From: Chitinophagaceae bacterium
GTDB taxonomy: Bacteria; Bacteroidota; Bacteroidia; Chitinophagales; Chitinophagaceae
NCBI GenBank assembly: GCA_014379345.1
Contig: JACMLY010000098.1
Location: 1-35,618, forward strand
Direction of reading: 5' to 3'
DNA: 35,618 nt
Shown here in pieces: positions 8,597 through 17,200 of the stretch (the first letter of the stretch is position 1; each line of letters begins with the position of its first letter). The position numbers were made by a program, and so were the translations under genes. Below the pieces are notes generated by a model that saw only the letters and a list, made by a program, of their open reading frames with translations, searched no databases and had not been told where the DNA came from.

Positions 8597-9925
8597 CTAA
8601 TTTTTATTGGCGATTTTTTGATCCTTTTTTCTTGTGTTCTTTGGCTGTATTTTATCTTTTAGGTCAGCAATATAAACACTGCGGGTATTATCAGTAAACC
8701 CGTTAAAGATTACATACCGACCACTTCTGTCCCATGCCGGATGTGGATCTATTCTGAATTCACCGTCTGTATTTGATACAAAAACCTCCGCAATATTTTC
8801 TTCTTTTCCTTCGTCAGTGTATAATAAACGAATAGGTACCGTTCCGTTTTTTTTGGTAATAGTTTCATTAGGATATGCATCGGTAATAATAAATGGAAAG
8901 CCTTTAGGATGAAAAGATGGATGACCTGACCCAGGAGTAAATACAGTTTTCAAATCTGTTCCATCATACTTAACAGATATCAGTTCTAATCCAGGCTTAC
9001 TGTCTATGTTTAGGTTCATAGAAAGATGTTCTCCGTCGGGCATCCAGTTAATATGGTGCCCGCCTTTTCCCCATTGTTCGGGTGTAATGGCTGTTTTTAT
9101 ATCTGTGCCGTCAGGACGCATTGTTATTACAGAACGCTGCCTCGCTCCACCTTTCAACGGTGCCCATTGCAGTGTGGTTAACAATCGGGTGCCTTGTGGG
9201 TTCCATTTAACCTGGAAACAATAGTATTCATAATCCTGGGGATTCGCAATAGCGATCGAAGGTTGTGTTTTTTCATAGATTTCGCGAATGGTTACAACAC
9301 GTTTAGTAATTCCACTTGCGATCTGAGTAATATAAATGGCGTCATCATCAACCGGACCTATATTCCTTTTAATTAAATGTTCAGGTATAATGACACCATA
9401 TCCAACCTGGGCATATCTGGAATTAGTAAGATTATAGCTGGCTATTTTTTTTCCGTCATTTGAAGCCATAAATACAGTTCCATTCAGGCGTCGTGACTTA
9501 CCGGTTAAGGGATCCAGTACCACGCAAAACGCTTTCCATGTTATTGTATCAACATCATTGAAAAGAAGATCGCGATCAGTTTCTCCCCATTGAACATTTG
9601 CGCCCAATTGCATTTCCCATCCTCTGGATGTTGCAACCACACCTTCTTTACCTGTTTTTATATCTACTAAAATTACTTCTCCAAAATCGCCAGGCTGCGG
9701 AGATTTATTTTCATAAGGCAGTCGAAACAAAGCAAGGTATTTACCGGAAGGGCTCAGGGGCGATGTATCAAAAAATCGATGTATGATTCTTCCCTGACTT
9801 GCCTGTTTTATCGTCACTCCTGGCAACGTAGAAATTTCAATGGTCCTGGCGGTTGTTTGTGCCTTAGGCTCCAAAATAGCAACCAGTGCGAAAAGAAATA
9901 AAATAAAAATTCTTAAATCTGTCAT
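8597..9925 (-). CDS. Secreted PD40/WD40-like beta-propeller, possibly PL22-like lyase
   Basis: A 442-residue exported protein with a signal peptide (about residues 1-22, PKA/Q). It contains repeated propeller blades of the PD40 type, for example LSPSGKYLAL, WNPQGTRLLT, WMPDGEHLSM and WDRSGRYVIF. Histidines cluster at the blade edges: GGHHINW (His290, His291), GHPSFHP (His335, His339) and DPHPAW (His395). This resembles oligogalacturonate lyases of PL22, where blade-edge histidines hold a metal and contact the uronate. A non-catalytic sugar-binding or TolB-like propeller is also possible. The N-terminus lacks the usual PL22 opening, so I do not assign the family firmly. It sits between two enzymes of the SusC/SusD operon. 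Confidence 0.65.
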   Translation of the reverse strand: MTDLRIFILFLFALVAILEPKAQTTARTIEISTLPGVTIKQASQGRIIHRFFDTSPLSPSGKYLALFRLPYENKSPQPGDFGEVILVDIKTGKEGVVATSRGWEMQLGANVQWGETDRDLLFNDVDTITWKAFCVVLDPLTGKSRRLNGTVFMASNDGKKIASYNLTNSRYAQVGYGVIIPEHLIKRNIGPVDDDAIYITQIASGITKRVVTIREIYEKTQPSIAIANPQDYEYYCFQVKWNPQGTRLLTTLQWAPLKGGARQRSVITMRPDGTDIKTAITPEQWGKGGHHINWMPDGEHLSMNLNIDSKPGLELISVKYDGTDLKTVFTPGSGHPSFHPKGFPFIITDAYPNETITKKNGTVPIRLLYTDEGKEENIAEVFVSNTDGEFRIDPHPAWDRSGRYVIFNGFTDNTRSVYIADLKDKIQPKNTRKKDQKIANKN

Positions 9926-9974
9926 TTCAATTTGTGTTCATATTATTTATGGTATGGAGTGTCCGTAGAGGCGA

Positions 9975-11387
9975 TTACATTTTCAATAATTTGGCATCTG
10001 CAATAAGTACAGGATAATCGGGAACAAGCAATTCTTTGAAAATATATTTCTTTCCTTGCTTTGTCCATGTTGTTTTTGGAAGTTCATAAATTTTACCGGT
10101 AATTAAATCAACAAATACAGGGTTTTTGAATTGGCCACCTTCTACTGTAAGCGTTGTTGCTTTTGTATCATAAACATCTGCCGGACGGCCTTCATTTTGC
10201 CAGATAGTGATAATCGAAGACCCGTTTGTTTTATGGGCGTAACTAAAATAAGATTGATTTTGTGCACTGGATTCCAGGTGCACCATGCTATCCAATTTCA
10301 GGTTATCATCAAATAAGGTAAACACATGCTGCGCCGCTTTGTAAGCGAGTTTAGGCCTTTCAATGGTTTTATCATGATTTGTTTTTAGCAAGCCTTTTGT
10401 ATTAACTCCTACCATGTGATCACCCGGAGCATAGTGTATATCACTTATGGTAAATAGATTAGTGGCGATACCACGACCATGATCGCCGAGCATGCGGCGA
10501 AGGTCCCATTTCGCCTGGGTCAATTCGCTCCAGTCTTTATCACGCAAAGCGCCAATAGTAACTTCTTTTGGCGTAGAAGGTGCTCCATTTTCACCTTGCA
10601 TAAAAATAATCGAAGGCTTGTAACTCCATACCAATTGGCGCAATATTTCAATCTTCGGATACGATTCATCCGGATTGTGTGAATAGCCATGATACGTAAG
10701 GATATCAATATAATCAAGGCCATTGTTTTGTTTCAGGTGTTCCATAAAATCCTTTACAAATTCAAGCTTTGTAACACTTGCCATGCCCAATGCAATTAAA
10801 CGGGCCTCCGGCTGAATTGATCGAACGATTTTAGCGGTTCGCAAATAAAATTCGCCAATATCTTCTCCCGTGTGTTTTGGGTTTAGATCCGGCTCATTCC
10901 ATACTTCCCATTCCGGCACCTGATCTTTATAACGGTTTACCATAGCCTTAACCCAATCATCCCACGCGTTTAAGGCCTCAGCCGATGTAGGAATATGACC
11001 GGCAAGCTTAGCTTCACCACCCCCTTCGTATATGGGGTTGCCATAAGACAATTCCACCCAGGGATAAACACCTCGCGAAGCTGCATCCGGAATAACGGAG
11101 TCTAACCATGCAAATTCATACACTCCTTTTATCTTCTCGCATTTGGACCAACCACCCTGTAGCCGGATACGCTTGGCGCCCAATGGTCCCAAATATTTTT
11201 TATATGACTGGTAATCGGTATAATCACGATCGAGTGTTTCTCCACCTATCGACCAGGTACTGGATTTAATATCCTTTGCATCACGCGTTTTCAAACTCCC
11301 GATTTCTTTCCATGTCATTTTCGATTGAGCTTTGGCAAGAGTTCCCAGGAAAAGAAAACATTCAAGTATTAGCAAATAATTCTTCAT
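9975..11387 (-). CDS. Secreted GH39-like clan GH-A glycosidase, paralogue 2
   Basis: A 470-residue exported enzyme with a clear signal peptide (1-20, LAKA/Q). The barrel carries WEVWNEPD (acid/base Glu165) and FMQGENGAP (nucleophile Glu266). The opening block GGETLDRD (48-55) differs from GCETLDRD of the other two copies by one residue (Gly for Cys), and the N-terminal linker between signal and barrel is about ten residues shorter. It follows SusD by 45 bases, so it is the first enzyme made in the SusC/SusD operon and is a good candidate for the initial cut on imported oligosaccharides. Three diverged copies in one locus imply three different linkages or substituents. Substrate unknown. Confidence 0.78.
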   Translation of the reverse strand: MKNYLLILECFLFLGTLAKAQSKMTWKEIGSLKTRDAKDIKSSTWSIGGETLDRDYTDYQSYKKYLGPLGAKRIRLQGGWSKCEKIKGVYEFAWLDSVIPDAASRGVYPWVELSYGNPIYEGGGEAKLAGHIPTSAEALNAWDDWVKAMVNRYKDQVPEWEVWNEPDLNPKHTGEDIGEFYLRTAKIVRSIQPEARLIALGMASVTKLEFVKDFMEHLKQNNGLDYIDILTYHGYSHNPDESYPKIEILRQLVWSYKPSIIFMQGENGAPSTPKEVTIGALRDKDWSELTQAKWDLRRMLGDHGRGIATNLFTISDIHYAPGDHMVGVNTKGLLKTNHDKTIERPKLAYKAAQHVFTLFDDNLKLDSMVHLESSAQNQSYFSYAHKTNGSSIITIWQNEGRPADVYDTKATTLTVEGGQFKNPVFVDLITGKIYELPKTTWTKQGKKYIFKELLVPDYPVLIADAKLLKM

Positions 11388-11432
11388 GATCTTTAAACAG
11401 GTTTGTTAAGCGAACTATGCATTTTATTAAGA

Positions 11433-12893
11433 CTAATATCCCTGGTTCTGACTCAATGTATTGTTCAAATCAGTTTCACGTTGAGGAATAGGAAACAACT
11501 TATGAAAGTCTTTCGTAGCATACCCTTTAGATGTCATTACTTGTAAATATCGCCCGGTTCGAATTAAATCAAACCAACGATGCCCTTCAAAAGCCAACTC
11601 TACTCTCCGCTCCTTTTCAATCGCCAATCTTGTTTCTGATTGAGTCATGGTAGTCGGTTTATTCAATAGTCCTGCCCTGGTTCTGATCTGATTCAGGAAA
11701 GGTATAGCAGTTGCGGTCTGCCCTTGTTCGTTCAAAGCTTCCGCATACATCAGCAACACATCTGCATATCGTAATACGGGGAAATCAATATCAGCTTCAC
11801 CGGCAATAGTTCCGGTCTGGCGGTATTTTACAACATGCCTTTCCATAACGGTTGTCGTACCACTTTGATAAGACGCTGCTATACTGGCCGCTTTACGTAA
11901 ATCACCTGATTCATATTCCGCTTCCATGTCAGCCGTGGGCCGCATGAACCCTCCCCCACTTCCGCCGCTTACTCCAAATGCAGTTCCACCTACATTCCAG
12001 GGGAGATTGGACGACCATATTGCGCTGCCTTGCCCGATCTGGCCGGATTTATATTGTACGGCGAGAATCACATCTTTGTTCACAGAAAATGAGGTGGAAT
12101 TGCTGAAAACTGCGGCATAAGAATTTGCAGTTACATTAAACTGCCCCGAAGTGATTACTTCATTTAATTTTGCAGCCGCTTTCGGATAGTCTTTTTGGGT
12201 AAGGTATAATTTACCCAGCAGAGCTTTGGCGGCCCAACGGGAAGCCCTGCCTGCCTCTCCAGTTGGGATAGAGGACGGAAGGCTGGCCTCTGCAACAGTA
12301 AGGTCATTTATTATGAGCTCATATATTTGGGCAGTGGATGTCCTGGTGATACCATAACCTTCATTTGGATCGGTAGTTTGCGTTGTCACCAGTTGCACGT
12401 CGCCGAACAACCGAACCAGATTAAAATAGAAAAGTGCGCGAAGAAATCTTGCCTCCGCTTCATATCTCGTTTTTAAACCGGCGTCAATAGAAGCCTCAGG
12501 CAGCCGCGATAAAATCGTATTAGCCCTGGCTATTCCTACATAGTGCCCGGTCCATGCCGAAGAAAAATAAGTATTGCTCAATGAAAAATTAAAATCTTCC
12601 AGTTCAAAAATTGAAACGTTACTTACAGCTCTTGTAGCACCATCGTCACTATTATCTGATACTACTTCGCCCAGCATTAATAATGCTGATGATGAACTAC
12701 TATTGCCATAAAGTCCGTTATGCTTTAAAGTAGAATAGGCACCGACAACAGCATTATAAAAATCGGAAGCGCTTTTATAAACATTGTCGGTTGTTCTGGA
12801 GGTTTCGGGAGTCTGCTCCAGAAAATCTTTGCTACAAGAATTAAATATTATCGCAACAAAAAAAAGAATGTATACAGGAAAGTATTTTTTCAT
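11433..12893 (-). CDS. susD: SusD/RagB-family outer-membrane glycan-binding lipoprotein
   Basis: A 486-residue lipoprotein that binds glycan at the cell surface and acts as the lid of the SusC transporter. The N-terminus is a lipoprotein signal ending IIFNSC (lipidated Cys20), and the following Ser-Lys-Asp resembles the Bacteroidota surface-export signal. The SusD-typical C-terminal block is present: FLNQIRTRAGL, ERRVELAFEGHRWFDLIRTG and DFHKLFPIPQRE. TPR-like helices occupy the middle (YFNLVRLFGDV, AARLNE-like repeats near residues 205-250). The gene follows SusC by 24 bases, the standard order. Specificity cannot be read from sequence. Gene symbol is used in the generic sense. Confidence 0.95.
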   Translation of the reverse strand: MKKYFPVYILFFVAIIFNSCSKDFLEQTPETSRTTDNVYKSASDFYNAVVGAYSTLKHNGLYGNSSSSSALLMLGEVVSDNSDDGATRAVSNVSIFELEDFNFSLSNTYFSSAWTGHYVGIARANTILSRLPEASIDAGLKTRYEAEARFLRALFYFNLVRLFGDVQLVTTQTTDPNEGYGITRTSTAQIYELIINDLTVAEASLPSSIPTGEAGRASRWAAKALLGKLYLTQKDYPKAAAKLNEVITSGQFNVTANSYAAVFSNSTSFSVNKDVILAVQYKSGQIGQGSAIWSSNLPWNVGGTAFGVSGGSGGGFMRPTADMEAEYESGDLRKAASIAASYQSGTTTVMERHVVKYRQTGTIAGEADIDFPVLRYADVLLMYAEALNEQGQTATAIPFLNQIRTRAGLLNKPTTMTQSETRLAIEKERRVELAFEGHRWFDLIRTGRYLQVMTSKGYATKDFHKLFPIPQRETDLNNTLSQNQGY

Positions 12894-12917
12894 GACTAAT
12901 TAATTAAGGAATGATTG

Positions 12918-15900
12918 TTAAAAGCTGATATTAATTCCTAAAGTAGTAGTGCGGGCAATGGGATAAGTGCCGTAGTCTACACCTAAAACAGTTTGATTGT
13001 CCCCGGCATTACCGACCTCCGGATCAAAACCCCAGTATTTAGTGAACGTGTGCACGTTATTCATACCAACGTATATTCTTGCGCCCTGCAGTTTCAGTTT
13101 GCTGGCAACTGAGTGAGAAAAATGATAGCTTAACGTGATTTGTCTTACACGCCAGTAAGAGGCATCGAATATGAATAAAGAACTGTATTGAAAATTGTTA
13201 TTTTTTCCGCCTCGGATTGCCCGGCCAAACTGACCGTAATTTCCACCGCCCTGTTTATCAGGAGACTTCCAGCGGGCCCCATCAATAAAAGCAGCATTAT
13301 TTTGTACGGCTGAATTATTGGCCGTAAAGGTTCCCGAATAGACGCTTTGACCAACCATTGCATTTGTCAAAATATCAAGACTGAAATTCTTGTAGGAGAA
13401 TGTATTATTAAAGCCAAAGAAATAATCAGGATGGGGAGTTCCGATGATCTCACGGTCGTTGTCATCAATTTTTCCGTCGTTATTAATGTCTTTAAATTTT
13501 ATATCTCCCGCTCTTGCGAAGGGCTCGGCAGGATATGCTGCTGCTTCTGCATCTGTATTAAATATACCCACTGACCGACGGCCATAAAATACGCCTATAG
13601 GATCGCCCACCTGTGTCACGTTGGTATTGCCTTTATCTGAGGTGCTGCCGAAAATTTTATCGTTAGCAGTGCTCATAGAAAGCACTTTGTTGCGGTTAAA
13701 CGTGATATTAAAATTAGTGTTCCATTTCAGGTTGCCGGTGAGGTTGCGTGTATTCAGCGCAAATTCAAAACCTTTATTCTGCACTTCGCCCAGATTTACA
13801 GTGGCGGACGTAAATCCTGTTACCGAAGGCGTTTGCACGTTAAATAACATATCCTTATTCCGCTTATCGTAATAATCCGCTACTATGTTGATACGATTAT
13901 TAAAAAGAGATACATCAATACCAATGTCCAGCTGGCTTTGCGACTCCCATCCTAAATTTTTGTTTGCCAAAGAACCTGGTACTGTACCTGGCGTTAAAGC
14001 ATCGCCAATTACATAATTAGAGGTTGCAAGCAAACTAATGGCCCTGTAATTGCCAATAGCATTATTTCCCGTAACGCCATAGCTGGCCCTGACTTTAAAC
14101 TCTGAAATAAATTTCAACCCTTCCATGAACTTTTCGTCGGATAAACGCCAGCCGATAGCAGCCGAAGGGAAATTGCCCCAACGCCTGTCTTCACCGAACC
14201 GGGAAGAACCATCTCTACGTATAGTAGCCGTCAATAAATATTTGCCTGAAAAAACATAGTTGGCTCTGGCAAGGAAGGATATGATGTTGTTGCGATTGAT
14301 GATCTCACTTCCGGCATTTACAGTTCCCCCGTTTATGTTTTGAAGCAGGTCATCAGCAAAATTAGTAGCACCGACCGTAATAGCATCCACATAGTCGCTC
14401 TGGGCAGTAAATCCCGCCACCGCATCAACCTGATGTTTAGCGGCCAACATTTTTTTATAGGAAACTGTTGTCTCACTTAACCAGTTGGTTGCTTCGTTAT
14501 TCGCCGCATTGGCAAATGCGGGTGCCGTTGGAGCATTGGTAGCCAATGTAGAAGCTTTGAATGAACGCGATTTATAATAATTCAGATCGGTGCCAAATGT
14601 GGTTCTCAATTTCAATTCCGGAAGAATAGAATATTCAGCATAGACATTGCTAAACAACCGAAATTGGGATACCTTGGTTTTATATTCATTCGCAATTTTT
14701 ATTGGATTAGCCATAGGCGCATTCCCGCTTTCTCCTGATATGGAAGAACCGAATGTTTCGTCGGGATTATATACCGGAATAGTCGGATCAGCACCCAACG
14801 CAGTAACAATGATCCCATAAGACCCATAATGGCCCTGGATAGGCGGACTGTATTCCTCGGTGTAACTAGGCAATAAACTTATGCCTACACCTAGTTTATT
14901 TGATAATTTGGCATCAACATTTGCCTTGAAACTGTATCTTTTAAAATTAGATTGTATGATGATGCCGTCCTGCTTAAAATAACCTCCGGAAAGGGAATAG
15001 CGAATACCGTCATTTCCACCAGATACGGAGAGCTGGTAATTGCTGATCATCGCTTTTCTAAAAATTACATCCTGCCAGTCGGTGCCCTCACCAACGGAAT
15101 CCAGAAAGGCACTGTTTTTATAACGGTCCGAAATATCAAACGAAGCCCCTGGGCGTATAGCATTGTTATCATTTATATTCCCTGAAGGAAAATTATCCAG
15201 GTAGCCTGCATTGCGTCCGTCAATTACAAACTCTGCAAATTGTCTCGCGTTCATCAATTCGATTTTATGAGCCACTTCCTGAACACCAACATAAGAATCA
15301 AACTCAATTTTAGGCTTTCCCGATTTACCTCTTTTAGTGGTAATAATAATAACTCCGTTAGAACCTCTTGATCCGTAAATAGCCGTTGAAGAAGCATCCT
15401 TTAGAACGTCAATTGATTCAATATCGTTTGGGTTGATAGTGGACAACGGATTACTGTAACCAACGCTGGCTACCGGATAACCATCAATGACAAAAAGAGG
15501 CTCGACTCCTCCGGTAATAGAACTGATGCCTCTGATTAATATCGTTGTATTTCCACCTGGTGCACCGGAAGTCGTTGAAATTTGCAAACCCGCAACCTGC
15601 CCCTGTAATGCTTTATCTATCCCATTTGTTGGAATTTTTTCAATATCCCTGCTGCTAACGGAGGCGATCGCACCTGTTAAATCTTTTTTCCGTTGAGTGC
15701 CATATCCAACAACTACTACTTCACCCAAGCTGCCAGTTATGTTATTTAAAACAACATCAACAGCAGTTCGTGAATTGATGGCAATTTCCTGATTTGCATA
15801 TCCTACATAAGAAAAAACCAATATGCCATCAGATGAACTAACCGTGATGGTATATACACCATCAGATTTGGATGTTATGCCTCCGGATTTTCCCTTTTCT

Positions 15901-16046
15901 GTAATGCTGACTCCAGACATGGGTTGTCCTCTTTCATCGGTTATTTTTCCTGTGACAGTTTGGGCTGTTAAAGCTGAAGCCATCGTTGATAGAACAACAA
16001 GAATAAACAGTCTTAGCCTGGGGCGGGAAAGCAGCAATCGTTTCAT
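12918..16046 (-). CDS. susC: SusC/RagA-family TonB-dependent outer-membrane transporter
   Basis: A 1042-residue TonB-linked outer-membrane channel that imports oligosaccharides with SusD. Order of parts: signal peptide (1-28, TAQ cleavage), carboxypeptidase-regulatory-like domain (about 30-102, VTGKITDERGQPMSGVSI), the SusC signature GEVVVVGYGTQRKKDLTGAI (108-127), a plug domain with LQGQVAGLQ and IRGISSI, and a 22-strand-type barrel ending in GINISF with the C-terminal aromatic residue needed for outer-membrane insertion. It is the first gene of the leftward operon, divergent from the IclR gene across 250 bases. There is no extra N-terminal STN domain, so anti-sigma-factor control is not indicated. 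Confidence 0.96.
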   Translation of the reverse strand: MKRLLLSRPRLRLFILVVLSTMASALTAQTVTGKITDERGQPMSGVSITEKGKSGGITSKSDGVYTITVSSSDGILVFSYVGYANQEIAINSRTAVDVVLNNITGSLGEVVVVGYGTQRKKDLTGAIASVSSRDIEKIPTNGIDKALQGQVAGLQISTTSGAPGGNTTILIRGISSITGGVEPLFVIDGYPVASVGYSNPLSTINPNDIESIDVLKDASSTAIYGSRGSNGVIIITTKRGKSGKPKIEFDSYVGVQEVAHKIELMNARQFAEFVIDGRNAGYLDNFPSGNINDNNAIRPGASFDISDRYKNSAFLDSVGEGTDWQDVIFRKAMISNYQLSVSGGNDGIRYSLSGGYFKQDGIIIQSNFKRYSFKANVDAKLSNKLGVGISLLPSYTEEYSPPIQGHYGSYGIIVTALGADPTIPVYNPDETFGSSISGESGNAPMANPIKIANEYKTKVSQFRLFSNVYAEYSILPELKLRTTFGTDLNYYKSRSFKASTLATNAPTAPAFANAANNEATNWLSETTVSYKKMLAAKHQVDAVAGFTAQSDYVDAITVGATNFADDLLQNINGGTVNAGSEIINRNNIISFLARANYVFSGKYLLTATIRRDGSSRFGEDRRWGNFPSAAIGWRLSDEKFMEGLKFISEFKVRASYGVTGNNAIGNYRAISLLATSNYVIGDALTPGTVPGSLANKNLGWESQSQLDIGIDVSLFNNRINIVADYYDKRNKDMLFNVQTPSVTGFTSATVNLGEVQNKGFEFALNTRNLTGNLKWNTNFNITFNRNKVLSMSTANDKIFGSTSDKGNTNVTQVGDPIGVFYGRRSVGIFNTDAEAAAYPAEPFARAGDIKFKDINNDGKIDDNDREIIGTPHPDYFFGFNNTFSYKNFSLDILTNAMVGQSVYSGTFTANNSAVQNNAAFIDGARWKSPDKQGGGNYGQFGRAIRGGKNNNFQYSSLFIFDASYWRVRQITLSYHFSHSVASKLKLQGARIYVGMNNVHTFTKYWGFDPEVGNAGDNQTVLGVDYGTYPIARTTTLGINISF

Positions 16047-16296
16047 TTTTCAGATTTTATACTACAGCAATGTTGAATAATAGTATTACAATATGAAATT
16101 ATTGCTTTATTTAATAACTTGTGCAATTCGACATAAATATTTTAATTATTATTTTCAAAATCGCGTTAGCATCGATGAGAAGCTTTGCTGTAAAGCATTT
16201 CAGACAGTTTCATTTTATTATATATTGCTTATAAAATCAACTTTATTAGTATCGGTAAGTTAAAAACTGATAAATTTACTCTCACAATAGTAAAGT
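16047..16296. promoter_or_regulatory. Divergent regulatory region between susC and the IclR gene
   Basis: This AT-rich stretch of 250 bases must contain the promoter of the leftward SusC operon and the promoter of the regulator. By eye I find no exact Bacteroidota promoter (TTTG, about 19 bases, TAnnTTTG) on either strand. An imperfect inverted repeat, CAAT...ATTG with an inner AATAAT...ATTATT, lies at 16068-16104, 22-58 bases before the susC start. It is a possible operator for the neighbouring IclR protein but could be chance in AT-rich DNA. The role as control region follows from gene orientation, not from a proven site. Confidence 0.5.
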
Positions 16297-17040
16297 ATGG
16301 TTTTAGTGGTTATTAAAACTTTCGATATCCTTGAGCTGGTTGCACAGGCAAATGGCCAGGGAATAACGCTGACGGAGATCTCACAACAACTTCAAATTAA
16401 CCAGGCAACTGCTTCAAACATTATAAAGACGATGGTGACTAAGGGCTACATCGAACATATCGGTAAGAAGAAAGGTTATCGCCTCGGGCCGGCTGCATTC
16501 CGCCTGACTAATGAAGTTCCCTACGGACAAGACCTTGTGAATGCGGCCCGTGATGTGATGGAAGATCTGACCGCAAAGCTGAATGAATCGAGTATACTCG
16601 GTACCTTAAGAAATAATAAGCGCTATGTTCTGCATATTGTAAAATCAAACCAGGAAATACAGGTGCAGGTTCGCACAGATCGAAATGCATATGAAACTGC
16701 AAGCGGCAGGCTTCTAATGGCATATCTTTCAGAAAAAGAACTGGAAAGATTTCTCGTAGCGAATGGATTGCCTGATAAAACACTTTGGAAAGAGGCAAGT
16801 ACCCTGAAAGGCCTTACCGAATCCCTGGCTAAGATTAAGAAAGAATCGATAGCAATCACCCATTTGGTAAACAGACATGTAAGAGGTTTTGCAGTCCCTA
16901 TCCTTGCGCACGACCAGGTAGTTGCGGGCCTGAGCGTTTTTTTACCCGATTACCGCTATTCTGTCTCCCGGCAAAAAGAGATTATTCAGTCTCTACGGGA
17001 AGCTTCACGAATCATCTGCCAGCGTTTAAATCAATTGTAA
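16297..17040 (+). CDS. IclR-family transcriptional regulator
   Basis: A 247-residue DNA-binding regulator and the only plus-strand gene. The N-terminal winged helix-turn-helix spans about residues 5-65 (ITLTEISQQLQINQATASNI as recognition region, then KGYIEHI and YRLGPAAFRL). The C-terminal two-thirds is the IclR effector domain, with TASGRLLMAYLS and RGFAVPILAHDQVVAGLSVF. An in-frame TAA immediately before the ATG fixes the start. IclR proteins often sense small sugar acids or aromatic acids (KdgR senses a pectin-derived keto acid), so an intermediate such as KDG or a uronate is a sensible ligand. It is divergent from susC and convergent with the other enzyme block, and so may govern both. 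Confidence 0.92.
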   Translation: MVLVVIKTFDILELVAQANGQGITLTEISQQLQINQATASNIIKTMVTKGYIEHIGKKKGYRLGPAAFRLTNEVPYGQDLVNAARDVMEDLTAKLNESSILGTLRNNKRYVLHIVKSNQEIQVQVRTDRNAYETASGRLLMAYLSEKELERFLVANGLPDKTLWKEASTLKGLTESLAKIKKESIAITHLVNRHVRGFAVPILAHDQVVAGLSVFLPDYRYSVSRQKEIIQSLREASRIICQRLNQL

Positions 17041-17048
17041 AATCTGAT

Positions 17049-17170
17049 CTATAATTTGAAACCCATTTTGTCTTTCGGGTTCATGCTGAAAGTCCTGATG
17101 CTATCGTTTGTCTGGATACGGCCACGTCATATTTCCTTGTAATGTGACGTACGGCGTCGTGTGTTAGAGA
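17049..17170 (-). pseudogene. Frameshifted remnant of a GH10-type C-terminus
   Basis: Read on the minus strand, this stretch ends DSIRTFSMNPKDKMGFKL and TAG, resembling the intact GH10 ending GSVSTFSIHLKDK...NFKL and TAG at 19637. Upstream, in another frame, it reads KYDVAVSRQT, matching SYQVVVTKTD of the same GH10 domain, so a frameshift lies near 17105-17112. The 15 bases at 17047-17061 are identical to 19635-19649. No catalytic portion is present between here and the GH94-like gene. I infer that a second GH10-like gene once lay here and was mostly deleted, or that a local duplication copied the tail. Confidence 0.55.
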
Positions 17171-17200
17171 AAATAATCGGCAGTTATTAAGCCCCTGTAA

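Noticed and set aside
13145..13363. Small minus-strand and plus-strand frames within the susC gene and other large genes.
   Set aside because: They lie wholly inside strongly supported genes in other frames and show no independent protein features.
16068..16104. Treating the CAAT...ATTG inverted repeat as a definite IclR operator.
   Set aside because: The arms are not evenly spaced and AT-rich DNA gives such repeats easily; it is mentioned only as a possibility within the regulatory region.
17041..17100. A possible hairpin terminator after the IclR gene (AACCC with GGGTT).
   Set aside because: The stem is only five pairs without a T-run, and the stretch is better explained as the decayed GH10 tail.
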